Shown here piece after piece: positions 43,727-55,600 of a DNA stretch of 64,000 nucleotides (positions within the stretch are counted from its first letter, which is position 1; each line of letters begins with the position of its first letter). Below the pieces are notes generated by a model. The model did no database searches and was not told the origin of the DNA. It saw only the letters and a program-made list of their open reading frames with translations. The stretch is taken from contig NW_019211456.1 of NCBI RefSeq assembly GCF_002443255.2, positions 20,073,557 to 20,137,556 of the forward strand, read 5' to 3'. Both the position numbers and the translations under genes were made by a program. The DNA comes from Varroa destructor. Taxonomy: Eukaryota > Arthropoda > Arachnida > Mesostigmata > Varroidae.

Positions 43727-44062
43727 TCACCAGCCATGTCCGTACGAGTGGTGGCTGGTCTTTGTGATTACAGGCACCGAGTGAAGTGATACAATAGGCT
43801 TCTTCACATAGTGAACTGATTTAACCGGTTTCGAGATGTAGCTAACCACAGGCTTTTTAACGTAATGAGTTGAAACTATTGGCGTTTTCACATACGAGAT
43901 TTTGGCGACCTTATGGTGTGAGATGTCATAATGGTCCCCATGGCCGGCATAACCACCGAGATCCCAACCGTGGCCTCCGCACTGAACTCCAGACATAGAA
44001 AACAGAATACAGAGGGTGACAGCGAATGCTCCAAAACGAAGAGTCGCCACGAATGAAACCAT
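43727..44062 (-). CDS. Small secreted His/Gly-rich cuticle-like protein (copy A)
   Basis: Single-exon frame of 111 residues with a true ATG. Residues 1-28 form a signal peptide ending SGVQC. The mature part begins with Gly/His-rich sequence, carries HHKVAKISYVK, then tandem units of the type YVKKPVVSYISKP (about residues 57-90), and ends in YGHGW. It lacks the Rebers-Riddiford chitin-binding consensus. Structural cuticle or other extracellular matrix use is inferred from the composition, repeats and secretion signal. Two intact paralogs are in the window (45.6 kb, same strand; 59.1 kb, plus strand). An upstream noncoding exon cannot be excluded. Confidence 0.85.
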   Translation of the reverse strand: MVSFVATLRFGAFAVTLCILFSMSGVQCGGHGWDLGGYAGHGDHYDISHHKVAKISYVKTPIVSTHYVKKPVVSYISKPVKSVHYVKKPIVSLHSVPVITKTSHHSYGHGW

Positions 44063-44234
44063 CTTGAGTTTAGTCAGATTCTTCTCTTAGAAACCGTGAA
44101 TCACTTGTCTGATTCAAGCGCTAGTTATACTCTGCGCTCGGCGAATGACTGTAGCCGTGTTTACCAATTGCTATCTTTTTATGGGACCATTTCCTGACTC
44201 CTTCTCTCGCTCGGTCAGGGTTTTAACTTTTTCT

Positions 44235-44300
44235 GTGCGGTCTTAGCTCAGTGGCAAGACTCCGCGCGGTATTCTCGTGCAGAGGCCTCCTTCTCTCCTG
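44235..44300 (+). other. tRNA A-box-like relic
   Basis: TTAGCTCAGTGGCAAGAC matches a tRNA D-arm/A-box. The anticodon stem pairs poorly and no B-box follows at the right distance, so this is at most a decayed tRNA or SINE fragment. Confidence 0.25.
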
Positions 44301-45543
44301 ATCTGTTGGCAAGGCATTGTCCACGCCCTTGCGCAGGACAATGCTTAAACCATTATGAATTATGGAAACATTATTATTTTTAATCCTCAAACTATTGCGT
44401 CCGATATCCAACGTGCTGTAGCTATTCCTATAAGGCTTTGTCAAGAACGATAAGATGTGCCGTCGCTTTTTCTGTAAGCTAAACGCCTTGGCGCTGAGCG
44501 GTTAATTTGGGCGTCTAGCTTTCTCAGCGTCTATTTTTATTTATCTATTCAATGGAAAATAGTAGTTCGGTAGCGATCGTTCTCAGTTATATGTTACGCT
44601 GGGTCCTTCTGTCTATAAACGGAAATGACATTCTGAATATAAAAGCTATCATTAAATACATCGCCCCATTGCTGTGACCTAAATTTTGAAGGACAATAGT
44701 ATTTAATAATATTTAGTAGTATTTAATAATCACTTGTACAAATAGGCAAGCTACTTCGAAAAATGTTTCGCCCCAGCTCATTGTAAGTTCCGTTCCGCGA
44801 GTAATTTGCGAGGAGGCCGGGAAGAGCCAATGATATTCTTGAAATTATAAATAATCGTTACTTCAATCAAGGATGAATACGCGTTCCTAGGACGAAACAG
44901 CGGCCATTAAACAGATTCTACTGATATTTTCGGGTACGAGATCGTACCTTTCGATAGCAGCAGCGATCTCTAATTATAGAAAGGTACTAACTAGATAGAT
45001 ACATATAGACAGATAGAAAAAAGAGCCTCAATGGGACTGAACGAACAGAACGCAAGCTTAAACGGTGTGTTACCTGTAAATGTTGTATGGGAACGCAGCC
45101 GATATCGAGACTGAAATATGACTGGGAAAAGTTTACTGATGAAAAGCAATTGTAACTGGTCAATTTTTGCAAGTCGCCTGAATCTATGTTCACCAGTTTG
45201 TTAGAAAAACGACTTACGACGAGGGTAACACAGCTGTACCTATCTAGCAACAGATACTTAAAGCTATTTAGTTTATACTTAAAAGGGATTCATCTTCAAC
45301 TAATTACCGTACCGGTAACCGTATATACTGCCATATGGTATAAAGTATAAGCTGTTGCCTAAAAACCACTCACTAGTACTGAGTAATCGCTACTAATAAT
45401 CAAAGAAATCATATTTAAGAAGTGACACACGTATGTGACGGTTCTCACGATCCAAACAACGAAATCGTTTTCTGCTCTCACTTGCTTTTTTTTTAAAAAA
45501 AGAAAGTCGTCAATAACGGATCAACAAGTTTACGAATTACGGA
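44301..45543. other. Spacer between cuticle-like copies A and B
   Basis: No gene seen. A T8/A7 self-complementary run lies at 45487-45503. Confidence 0.5.
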
Positions 45544-45549
45544 TTTATT
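45544..45549 (-). terminator. Polyadenylation signal for cuticle-like gene B
   Basis: AATAAA on the minus strand, 75 bp after the stop codon at 45624, a spacing like that of copy A. Confidence 0.6.
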
Positions 45550-45623
45550 ATACATGCTCCATAGCATGATATACTACAAAGATTTTGACCATGAAAGGAA
45601 ACTAGGACGATTGTCGAGGGCGT

Positions 45624-45971
45624 TTACCAGCCATGCTCGTTCGAATGATGAGTTGCTTTCTTGATGACTGGTATGGAATGTACGGAGACAAAATGGACCG
45701 ATTTAGCCGGCTTCGAAATGTAGCTGATCACAGGCTTCTTCAGGTCGTGCGTGGATACAAAGGGAGTCTTCGCATAGGACACTTTGGCGACTTTATGGTG
45801 CGTGATATAATAGTAATCATCGTGTCCTTCATAACCGTGATTGCCCAAATCCCAGCCTCCGTGACCCCCGCATTGAATTCCGGACGCCACCAGCAGGCAT
45901 GGAACGGCTACGGCTGCGGCTGCTGCTGCTGCTGCTGTAAGACGAATAACCGAAAACACAAATGAGTTCAT
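45624..45971 (-). CDS. Small secreted His/Gly-rich cuticle-like protein (copy B)
   Basis: Frame of 115 residues with a true ATG. The signal peptide has an eight-residue alanine run (residues 13-20) encoded by GCA/GCT/GCC triplets and ends ASGIQC. The mature part follows copy A: WDLGNHGYEGHDDYYYITHHKV, one YAKTPFVSTH unit, YISKPAKSVH, and a terminal HGW. One repeat unit of copy A is missing and several lysines or tyrosines of the repeats are changed (HDLKKPVIS). A cag acceptor-like sequence just before the alanine run leaves room for an alternative first exon. Function as for copy A, by inference. Confidence 0.82.
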   Translation of the reverse strand: MNSFVFSVIRLTAAAAAAAAVAVPCLLVASGIQCGGHGGWDLGNHGYEGHDDYYYITHHKVAKVSYAKTPFVSTHDLKKPVISYISKPAKSVHFVSVHSIPVIKKATHHSNEHGW

Positions 45972-48289
45972 TTATAAGTTTAAGGGGTAGCTAGTCAGTT
46001 CGGTTGACGTCGTGTCAAATGCACCGAAATCATACATACTGGTCCAGCTTGCGCGCTTTCATATGCAGGAAAGGAAACATTGATATGTTTTGCGTAGGCG
46101 AAACATCGACCGGGATTCAAACTCTTGTCCGCGCGACACGGGAGAGACCTGACTCACTTGTTTTTTTATGGCCGATCAAACCCACAAGCAGGACACCGAG
46201 TTTTGTTCGACTAAACTCTTACGCATTCCGTTAGAAAAAATGGCGTCTGCATGGCACAATTGAACAACGTGCAGTTTGCTACAAGACGCAGTGTTTTTCG
46301 CTATTGACTAGGAAGACTGGATAAGCAAAGCCTTTGCTAACACTGCGGTGAGTTTTCATTGGCAATTTTCAGTGGACGCCTAAACCAGCCAACATTGACC
46401 GAAGTTTTCCTTCATATACTGAATAAAATGGAACATCCTGCTATTTCCCCATGACGACGTCGTCGTCTTGCCTTTATGCTGTTCTTTCGATTGTAATACG
46501 TTATTCTGGAGGATGGGCAAAGTCTTGTAAAGCTGGGCCATAGTGGGCCGAAACACAAGAATTTCTATTGGAAAAGTTGACTTTAAATTATCAAAAGTTT
46601 GTCGACTTAGTTAGGAAAAGGGATCTTGCTAGTTAAGAGAATCAAGTTCAGCAGTGTTTATGAGTCAGCGTATAACCACACGTAAGGACACAAATAAAGT
46701 AACAATTATGATGCTTACGAAATACGTACAAATAAATAGTAATAACTTTTGGCAAAATAAGCGTATAGAACAATGTTGCACCGTTTACCTTATGATCCGA
46801 TTCGTATCCTGATTTCAATATGCTCTGGTCTTTAACGGAACTTTAACTTCCCGGCTGGAGGGTAATCAAAGGTTCACATAAATAATCTTCAACAATTTAT
46901 CAACCGAGCACCAGTTAATATATAATATATATATATATATATATAGTGATTAAAGATTAGTAAACAAAATGTGCTCCGGAAAATCTTACCGCCACAATTA
47001 GATAAAAATATGCGACTCATGGGTATCAGTTACGGACCTGTTACCCCTTTTATCGCAAAAAAGAAATGTGGCTGTATTTTTTGGGCCTTTTTTTTGCGAG
47101 CTTTCCAAGCAGCGTTAAATGAAGCAGAATCTTTAAATATGTTTGTTTTCCAATCCCTTCGCCTCCTTATACGCGAAAAGCAGTATTCTTTCGCTATTTT
47201 GGCCAGGACTGGTTTAACCTGACGCTCGAAATTTGAGCGCCTTTTTGGAATCTGATAGATTAGGTGTCATCCGACCATTTTATTTTACCGAATGATTGTA
47301 GTTAGACAATAAAGTGCTACGACTATATATACAATTCTAAGGAAACAGTTCATGAAGTTTCATGTTTGCGGTAAAATTTTCATGCAAACGTCTTGCATGA
47401 GGGGTGTACGGCGCCGATTTCAGTCAATACGAGCATGAAATAAAGCAAACTAATCTTGTGTGCGAACAACTTTATTGTTTTAAATACGTGTTTGTATCAC
47501 ATTTTGTGAACATTTTATTGTATATTATTTCATATGGAACGAGGAACTCAAATATGGCAGCGGTGACGGTGTACTTCTAGAACTAAAGTACACACAAAGC
47601 AACTTGTTTTAAGCAGTTTGACCCGCTGAACTTCGATGAAAACACTTACCTACTTATAAAATCCACTTAGTGAATCAAGGCCGATCGAAAAGCCATCTTT
47701 CATTTATGCGACCCCTGTGTCCTAAGAATGAAGCAGGAAAAGAAGAAGGCCTGACTGCGGGCTGTTATTCAAAATGCCGACAGTTTAATGTGTAAGAATG
47801 GTTGCATTTAAGGCTTACTTTAGTAGGCCTTTCGGTCAGGGACAGTTCATTTGAGTTAGTTTAGACAAGCAAACCTATGTGACTATTATACGGCCACAGA
47901 TATTCATAATCTAGAATTTTTAGCTTTTCTGCACGTGAATAGAGAATTTTTGCAATTAGTCGTCCAATCAATGATCATCGATATTTGGATCGGTATATTA
48001 TATATATTAGAAGAAGTAGTAGTACTAAACTGATCTATCTTTGTTAGAAATGATAAAATAATTTATATTTTTAAAAAATGCATATTTCGGATTATACCCC
48101 CAGCCCAATGAATTTAGGGAAGGCGAACAGATCAATCAAATAATCAAAAAATAATTAAACAATTTCAACGCGATAGCATCTATTGCTTAGATTCAATATT
48201 ATGCTTTATTTAGGATAATTTTTTATAGTGGACCTAATCCGTTCCTCGACCAATTTTGAAGTTGTTTCATACGGATACGCGGAGATACA
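45972..48289. other. Intergenic spacer
   Basis: Contains a minus-strand B-box-like GTTTGAATCCC near 46107-46117 (possible tRNA/SINE fragment), a (TA)n run at 46921-46945, and no accepted gene. The 46971-47222 frame starts at GTG and is treated as chance. Confidence 0.45.
46921..46945. repeat. (TA)n microsatellite
   Basis: About twelve TA units with one interruption near the left end. Confidence 0.9.
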
Positions 48290-48500
48290 GACAACAGAAA
48301 CGTTGTGTGTCACGTAATGGGCCGTCACAACTGGGTTCTACACGTAATGGGTCGTCACAACCGGCTTCTGCACATAATACGGTATCGTGGCTTCTGTGTC
48401 TATTGCCGTATTCGTTGCCACCATCCTGCCTGCACTGAATTTCAGAGGCCGACACGGACTAATACGTCACGAAGGTTTCGAAGGCAATAGTCAAGCTCTG
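48290..48500 (-). pseudogene. Decayed cuticle-like gene copy (relic 1)
   Basis: Minus-strand remnants in family order: an ATTGCCTTCG stretch in the signal-peptide region, SASEIQC at the cleavage site (compare SGVQC of copy A), a Gly/His-type segment NEYGNRHRSHD, then after a one-base frameshift YVQKPVVTTHYV and a second unit NPVVTAHYV. An in-frame TAG (48340-48338) interrupts the repeats, and another TAG precedes SASEIQC. The C-terminal half of the family is not recognisable. It shares EYG and KPVVTTH with relic 2, so both seem to come from a subfamily distinct from the intact copies. Confidence 0.75.
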
Positions 48501-49270
48501 AAAATTCATCCTAAATATTTGCTACGGGCGGATTTAAGTAGGGTGCTTAATATTAAAATGTCTGTTGATAAGATGTCGGTGAAATTCCTTAAGCCTATGT
48601 GGAAATAGCATCTTGGGCATCAGAAAGGTGAAAGTGATTGAAGCATAGCCCTAAGCCATGAATCTCAATGCCCAGGATAGCGCAATAGACAATGTGTTTT
48701 GTTTGCTGAACGTAGGGACGTGTAGTAGTCTAGGTTTGAAGACAAGCGAAACACACGCTTCGTTTCGAGCTGGAATCCGGCCATCTGATGGGATGCTGAA
48801 CAAGAAAAATATTAGATCATAGTTTAGTATTCGATACACATGTATGATCCTACAGATTATACGTCCATGTGCTTCTATAGGGACTTTTTTAAATGAACAA
48901 CTAGCTAATAGGGAAATAGCTAGCAAGCTTTTATACTGCTGAAACGAATCGCAGATCGATCCGTAAGCTCTGCTGATTTTCGGAACGACAGAAATCTACG
49001 ATAGACTTAGTTGTAGATACCCAAATCCATTTTGCTCGTGCAGGTAACCCACTGATGAATTCGACGATTTCAAGCGTTGCGTTGGTGACAAGCGTGTTTT
49101 AATTTCGAATTAAAAGAATCGGGTTGTGATTGATTCTTTCTTTCTCCACGCTACGACTCGAGACGATAATTCCGCGTATACAAACTTGCAACAGCCAATC
49201 GGCATGGAATATATAAAATAGTCAACACACACAACTTAAATGGAGCGGCTGCAACCAAAGTGAATTCTTA
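48501..49270. other. Spacer between the two relics
   Basis: No gene seen. The 48651-48926 minus-strand frame has no recognisable content. Confidence 0.5.
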
Positions 49271-49495
49271 GACTCGACAATTGCCTTTGTGGGGTATTTG
49301 CTTTGGTGACTTTCGGAGTCCAGTGAGGGACAGTAGCGGTTGTGGACTTGGCGGTACCACGAATACGGCTATGGCCGCGGAAGCCATTATTCCAGCTCGT
49401 ACCACAAAATGACCACGGTATCATATGTGAAGAAGCCGGTTGTTACGACCCATTGCGTGAAAAACCGGTTCTTAGTTTTGCCCCGAGTTCACTGA
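49271..49495 (+). pseudogene. Decayed cuticle-like gene copy (relic 2)
   Basis: The plus strand encodes a signal-peptide-like FALVTFGVQ followed by TGA (49324-49326) exactly where family members have the Cys codon of GVQC. A shift of one base then opens YHEYGYGRGSHYSSSYHK and VSYVKKPVVTTHCVKN, ending at TGA 49493-49495. The C-terminal YISKP and HGW parts are missing and no start ATG remains. DNA of the signal-peptide region (ATTGCCTT context) resembles relic 1, which lies about 800 bp away on the opposite strand, tail outward. Confidence 0.75.
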
Positions 49496-52400
49496 AATCT
49501 GCTCAATCTGCTCCGCCTATTTTGCAGACCATAGCCGTAAGAACACGCTTGGTAAAGCTCACTGTAATTTACTGTTTTGTGCTAAAAAAAATCTATACGA
49601 GATGATATTCCTCATTTTTTACCATTATACTATAGTTTTATAGTATATTATTATAGGGTTACAGTTCTTACTGACAGGTAGTCGGAGAGTTTTTTCGATA
49701 ATTTATAATTATAACAATAACCAGGAATGCCAAAAAATCGATGCTTGTCAATAATGATCGTTAGATTAGTAAATAATATTAAATAATTAATAAATACATG
49801 GTAGCTTTAAGAAGCTTTTCATCACGTCATCAAAGCTTTTATGAATGAAAACACTGTAATTTATATGCAAATTGCCATGGTAATTTGTACCAGATGCTTG
49901 CCTCATCATAAACAATACGTACACGAATATGTTGTAGCGTTGCTATATTATACCTCGCTACGGTATATACCTCACTGAAGTCATGGTCAGAATAGCAGAT
50001 CTGGATTTTTCACTTCCTAATAGGTTTGCCTTACATCAGAAAGCCGACGGGTTGGTCTTACATTTACTAATTGCGCTTGTGATCCTGACTCATGAAACGT
50101 ACCTTAGAGAATAAAGAACCAAGATATGATTGTTGTCATTTCGAAGGTTCTCATAGATGTCAATCCGTTTGTATACGATACTAGTCTCCCTATTAAAGGT
50201 TGAACAGTTAGTATTTCTTACGAAATAAAAATCTTCTTAATTAAGAGGACCATTTGTTACGCATATGGCGATTTTTACAAAATCGTTTTGTGCTAGCATA
50301 GAAGTCAATGAGGCGTGTAATACGATTCTATTAAACTAAAACGTTCAGATGGAGCTCATAGGGCGAACCCAAAACCTTACGGCGATACTGATCAAAGTCA
50401 GCCAGTCAATAGCAACGAATATGATGTCTGAGCTACGATGTGGACTTAATCTTTTATTTGGCGGTATATAAAGCATGTATTTAACATCCGAAATAATAAC
50501 AATCCGAAAATACTATCGGCAAGCATAAGCGACAACCTCGAGTACGTTATATCCCCTAATAAACAACTTTTACCCATTTACGCCTGTGACCACTCTCAGC
50601 ATTTGTAGCACCCAGCTTTCAAGCCCTATAGAGTCCTCCATGTTTCGAGTTTCACGTCCAGCAGCATCATTAGACGTTTCATCATGGTAGAACCTTGAAG
50701 CTTCTTCCGTCGCAATCCAATGTCCCGACCCAGTTTAAACGGACGATATTTCCTTTCTGTTAACACCTGAAAGGCGTAGACCTTTCGAATTGGTTGCAGT
50801 AGTCGAAAAATGGGCTACTTAATTGATTACGAGCAAGGATCGGGTTCCTTTGATAAGAAATTCATGTCAGCCAGAAAAAAGAGAAAACTACATTTTTTTT
50901 ACTATAAAACTAATAACCAAATATGCACATTTGAAGTAATTCTTTTTTTTTTTTTTATCTAAAAACCTTGTAAGTTTGCTGTAAAAATTAATGACACCTA
51001 TGAAATATGTATAAGGTAAGTCATAAAAAGGAACTGTTCAGGCTAATATATTTAGTTACTAATATTCCACGCATAGTCCGTTAATATTTCAGCTTAGCAT
51101 CAAACAATGTTATGATGTTGACTCGTGGACAGTATTTTGGAATTTAATAATTAGCGAAGCCTCACTAACAAGAAAGCTCAGTAAAAAGTGCTAGGATATC
51201 TCGTTATTGTAAACAAGCATCTTTAAAGAAATTTACCAGCGACAGCAGTACTTTCCCTTGAGTACAAGGTCTTTTGGTTTAAGTTTCCATTTACCAATGA
51301 TACCTACAGCTCGTTGTACTCTCTGCCAGTGTACTAATGGAAACAATCCCAACTGGATGCGTAGACAATTCTTGTGCAGAGCTGTTTGGCTGGTTACCCA
51401 TTATGTACTTTTAATTATTTTGGATACATACACTTACCAAAACAAATGTGTCTGGCAACGCCGATACCGAACTCCCGAGAGCACGTATCCCAGACCTCAG
51501 CAGAGCACTACGAAATTAGTGCCAGCTAATGTCAATTTACGTTTCGTTTGCAGTGTCTCGACGTGCTTCTGATGGCTTCGTCTTTTTTTTTTTAAATAAA
51601 TGAAAACTATCAGAATCTTTTAGATGCGAGCCCGAGATACTGATGACGCCTAACTGGAGCTATTGATTAAACCTCGGTTTCTTTTAACTATGTTTTTAAT
51701 TACTCTTGCGGAACCAATTTCGCCCAGGTAGAGCAGGTGTCGAATCGTAGAATATGAAACACCTCATACTCTTAGATAGCACTGTTCTAAAACATTTTAC
51801 GGCACATTTGTTTTTGCTGTCAAAATGCCCGTATATTCTTTAAAATTTCGGGCTATTAACCCAGATATCGTCACTTGAACTTTTAGCAAGCAGGTCGCAA
51901 TGGAAACTAAAAAAATTTGGGTGATTTTCACGAACTACGACTGCCGAAGAGGTTGGCTCATAAAAATATCATTCATTGAAGAATCGACTAACAGCGTCGT
52001 GAATCATTTGTTCAGGACAATTTTAAAAAGGAAATTAATCTCGTGGCAGACACCCTGCGATGTCGAGAGCTGTACTGGAAGTTGACCTATTACCAAATGC
52101 ACGGAAACTAACACTTAAATTTGATACATGTAAAACACTTTACCCGTTCACTTCGTTCAAACGAATAGGGTAATAAACGGTGATAAACTTGGACGAAATC
52201 AAAAACAAGGACAGAGATGCCTCCTTCTCTCTGTTCTGTCGCTATACGCCACTTTTGAAAGCCATTTGTGCCTAGAATAATGACTTGCTATTAGAAATGG
52301 ATTTTAAGACGGCAGCATCAATGGATGGATACAGCTGAACCGGCGTGACATCGGCCTAAACCAAATGTTCAGCTTCGAAAGCCTATGTTGTCGGGTAGTC

Positions 52401-52605
52401 TATTGCGAGTTAACTACAACTTCAGAAGTTCTGTCACGGCCTAGGTGTACGGTCAACTACGGCCAGAAATAATGAACATGCTTGACATTAGGCATCAATG
52501 ATCAGTGAGCAAAGCTGAATTCTTTCCACTGTACAACAATATTGACCTGACCTTAAACCTCAAGTATCACGGTGGAGAAGGCAGCTATTTGAGTGCAGGC
52601 CTTGC
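49496..52605. other. AT-rich intergenic stretch
   Basis: No gene recognised. Poly-T runs at 50892 and 50944. A frame at 51900-52085 (+) includes KIWVIF..NYDCRRGWL, faintly like the mariner WIHYDN..R..W segment, which would fit the transposase relic downstream; this is weak. Confidence 0.45.
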
Positions 52606-52665
52606 GATCCACTATATTCACCAGATGTTGCTTCGACGGACTATTATTTCAAGTTTTTTGCGGTA
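52606..52665 (+). mobile_element. Mariner transposase relic
   Basis: The plus strand reads DPLYSPDVASTDYYFKFF, matching the conserved HPPYSPDLAPSDYHLF motif around the last catalytic Asp of mariner-family transposases. The preceding codons (LFECRPC) are in the position of the usual LGWEVLP. No long open frame, other catalytic motif or terminal repeat is recognisable, so this is an old fragment. Confidence 0.65.
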
Positions 52666-55600
52666 ACTACTCAGTAATTATTCAAATCACAATATGAATT
52701 CAAAATTTCCTTACAGGAAGGAGATTGACTGTCGTATCCCAGACTTTCACAATAGCGGCATAAATAAACTCCGTTACACACTCTTTTTATTGTTCTATCC
52801 TAAGACTTACATTATCTCTCGCTACCAAACGTTACCAAACAAAAACAGTTATAATTCTCAATTTCCTTAATACAGATCCACAATAAAAAATCCAAATCCA
52901 ATATATTCGCGGCTCAACTGTAGGCGAAATCGTATTGAGGGGTGCACAAGCTTAATAAGAAATTTCGGTGGTAGTTTAGTGCTTACCCCAGATGTTATCG
53001 CCGTGGCAAAAATAGGACGAGCTATTTTTGTCTATATCACTGAACTAACCCCGTATCGGATTTATGAGTGGCCTGAGTCTCGCACGCGTACCTACACAAG
53101 GGTTGAACGTGTTGGAATTGAATCCGTGTGCTGGACTTACATAGCGGACTATTTGTCGTAGCATCGACCTTTTTGGGCTTGTTTGCTTCTAACTTAAATT
53201 ATCATAGCGCAGGTAGTTTTATTCGTGTCTGATTCTGAATGTCATAGACAGAATAATTTTCAAAATGGTTGGTCTGGAATTACAGGATCGACCAACGCCA
53301 AGCACCGTCGATTTGACCGACACTCCGCCGCTTTATCCCTTGATAGATTTATTATCATTCAGCGTCGTTTTTGATAGTTGTGACGGCAATGTTGTTTCTC
53401 CCGCCGCCGCTGTTTTTTTGCCACCTATGGCGCGCTGTTGCAATTCACTGACGCATGCTGTAACGGGTGGTTAGGATAAAAATGCTCTAACGTTTTGGGC
53501 GGCAAGACGGCCAGCCTGTTAAGTACTGCCGCCACTACTAATATTGGCGCTGCTGCTGCCGCCATAGATAACCTTCCGAACGAAGCAGAACGTTCGAACT
53601 CGGGCGACGAAATACGTATAGCGGGAGCGCACGTCCTAAGCATCGTTATTTATTTCGAGGCTGACGATAATCTACCGCTAGAAAACGACCCTTAACGTAA
53701 TGTGAGCCCTATTTGACTACTCATTGCAGTGAAGACGAAGGACATTTTCAGAAGAGCGCTGCTGTTGCTGAATACGCTTACCAATGAATCTATCCATCGA
53801 GGTCATGTTTAGTTCTCATAGAGGTCGTTTGACAGCTGTGTACATTGTGCCGACGCACCCGAAGTTTATAACGGAGATTTTGGAAACAATAAAACGGTCA
53901 ACTTAAGGCTGGAATACGGAGATTACAACATGTCGCATGTCAAAATGGCGGAACTATACACGTCATTACCCTTATTGTGTCAACACACTTTTAGAAGCTT
54001 ATTGTTAGCTACGTGGCGGAACTGGTCAGGTAAATTACGTTCGCTTCCAAACCTGTCACGTCCCTACACAAACGGCCTCTGAACATAGAAAATGAATGAC
54101 GGAAAACAGGTGATAACGGTTAAAAAGGCTGCTACTTACAATATGATATGCTTTCCGAGCTACAAAAAAAAAAACAATTTTTTCAGCTGTGTATAGTTAG
54201 CATCGCTCCTAGGGTGTAAGTAAAATGTATATGATGAATGCATATTTTGTCAGGTTTACGCACTCACGAGTGGTTTTTTATATACTGAAATTGTAGAATC
54301 GAATCCCATGAAATTTCAAAAAATTATCGTTGAAATTTTTCCAGCAGATTGGTTCTTGTGTATAGAAAAAGAGAGAAAGACAAAGACTTACGTGAGTTAT
54401 GTCCCACTGAATTAAAGAAAGTAACAATACAGAAACCGCTCAGTTGCCAAAGGTAGTTAAAGAAACCAGAATTATATAGGGTTCTGCCGGTCAGACTCTA
54501 ATCACTGAGGTCACCCTGAAACATGAGTGTCTTTGCTTATCGGCTGCAGAATTGATTACCTGAACAAATCTTTCATAATATTATTGTTAGCTGAAGCATC
54601 CACTATAAAGCCACTGGAAGTTTTGTCGAATTTAAATGTTCTTATGGGTTCCAAACAGTTACTTGGCATAGTCTGCCTCAAAGCAACCAGTTTCTGCTGA
54701 TCAAACTTTACATAGATAAAGCGCTCCCGTACACTATTTAGCATTAGCTCAAAAACGTTGCAAGGTTTGGCCCCTTACTTTTTTATACCAGCTGGTCGTT
54801 TTTTCTTACGTCTACGCTTGCGCCATTGAAAATTGAGCTGTGTAAGAACGTTCTATGAGACACAGTGCTTAGTTCTTTTCTACGTAGACAACAATAACGT
54901 GCTCGCCCACCACTTCGGCCCCTCATGTTAAGCTTCGGCTTTGCCAGCGCTAACTAAAAACTAATGACAAACCTAAGATAAGACGTACGGAGAGCCGATT
55001 CGTATCAAGGCCACTAAACATATTGGCTAATAGTTTAACTTAAGGAGACTATAACGAGAATATGCAGAAGTGTAACAAGCAATTGTCTAACAACTTATGG
55101 AGAATCCAGCCCGAGTGCGGTTCGAAACCCGTGAGAATGAGGCCAAATATAATGTTGGCATATTAGGTGTGAACTACGACAACGTAATTTGTAATGTTCT
55201 ACCAAGAGGAAAATCTCTCAACCGCAGTTCGCTTCGAAACGGTCAGATTGCAAAATCCTCCTTACCAGTAGGACTACCTAAACGTCCCTAGTTAAACCTA
55301 CATAATGACCACCTACCCAGTTAACAGACACTATTACTACAAGGATCCTCTTATCATACTTACCTGAACGCCAGCTCCACTATAAAGGACAGAGTCTGAA
55401 ACGAGAAGAAAATAAACAGCATTTATTTTGAAGTCATGGGTTCTCAAAAATAGCGCATGCTACAGTGAATTAAGAGCGGTGCAGGTAACTTCCAAGGTCC
55501 ATAGAAAGGTCAGATCTTTGCGAGATGAAGGTGTACCAGTTTTGTTAATCAATGAATATCCGAAGGTGGTGAGATTAGGGCTAGCGCTTTTTCATCACAG

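Noticed and set aside
44235..44300. Possible functional tRNA gene from an A-box match
   Set aside because: No paired anticodon stem, T-arm or B-box at the required distance.
46971..47222. 83-codon plus-strand frame
   Set aside because: Starts at GTG and shows no family resemblance.
53265..53695. Two adjacent plus-strand frames in a GC-richer patch
   Set aside because: The second starts at TTG, both are low in recognisable content, and a stop separates them.
55097..55291. B-box-like GGTTCGAAACC suggesting a tRNA or SINE
   Set aside because: No A-box or foldable cloverleaf upstream.
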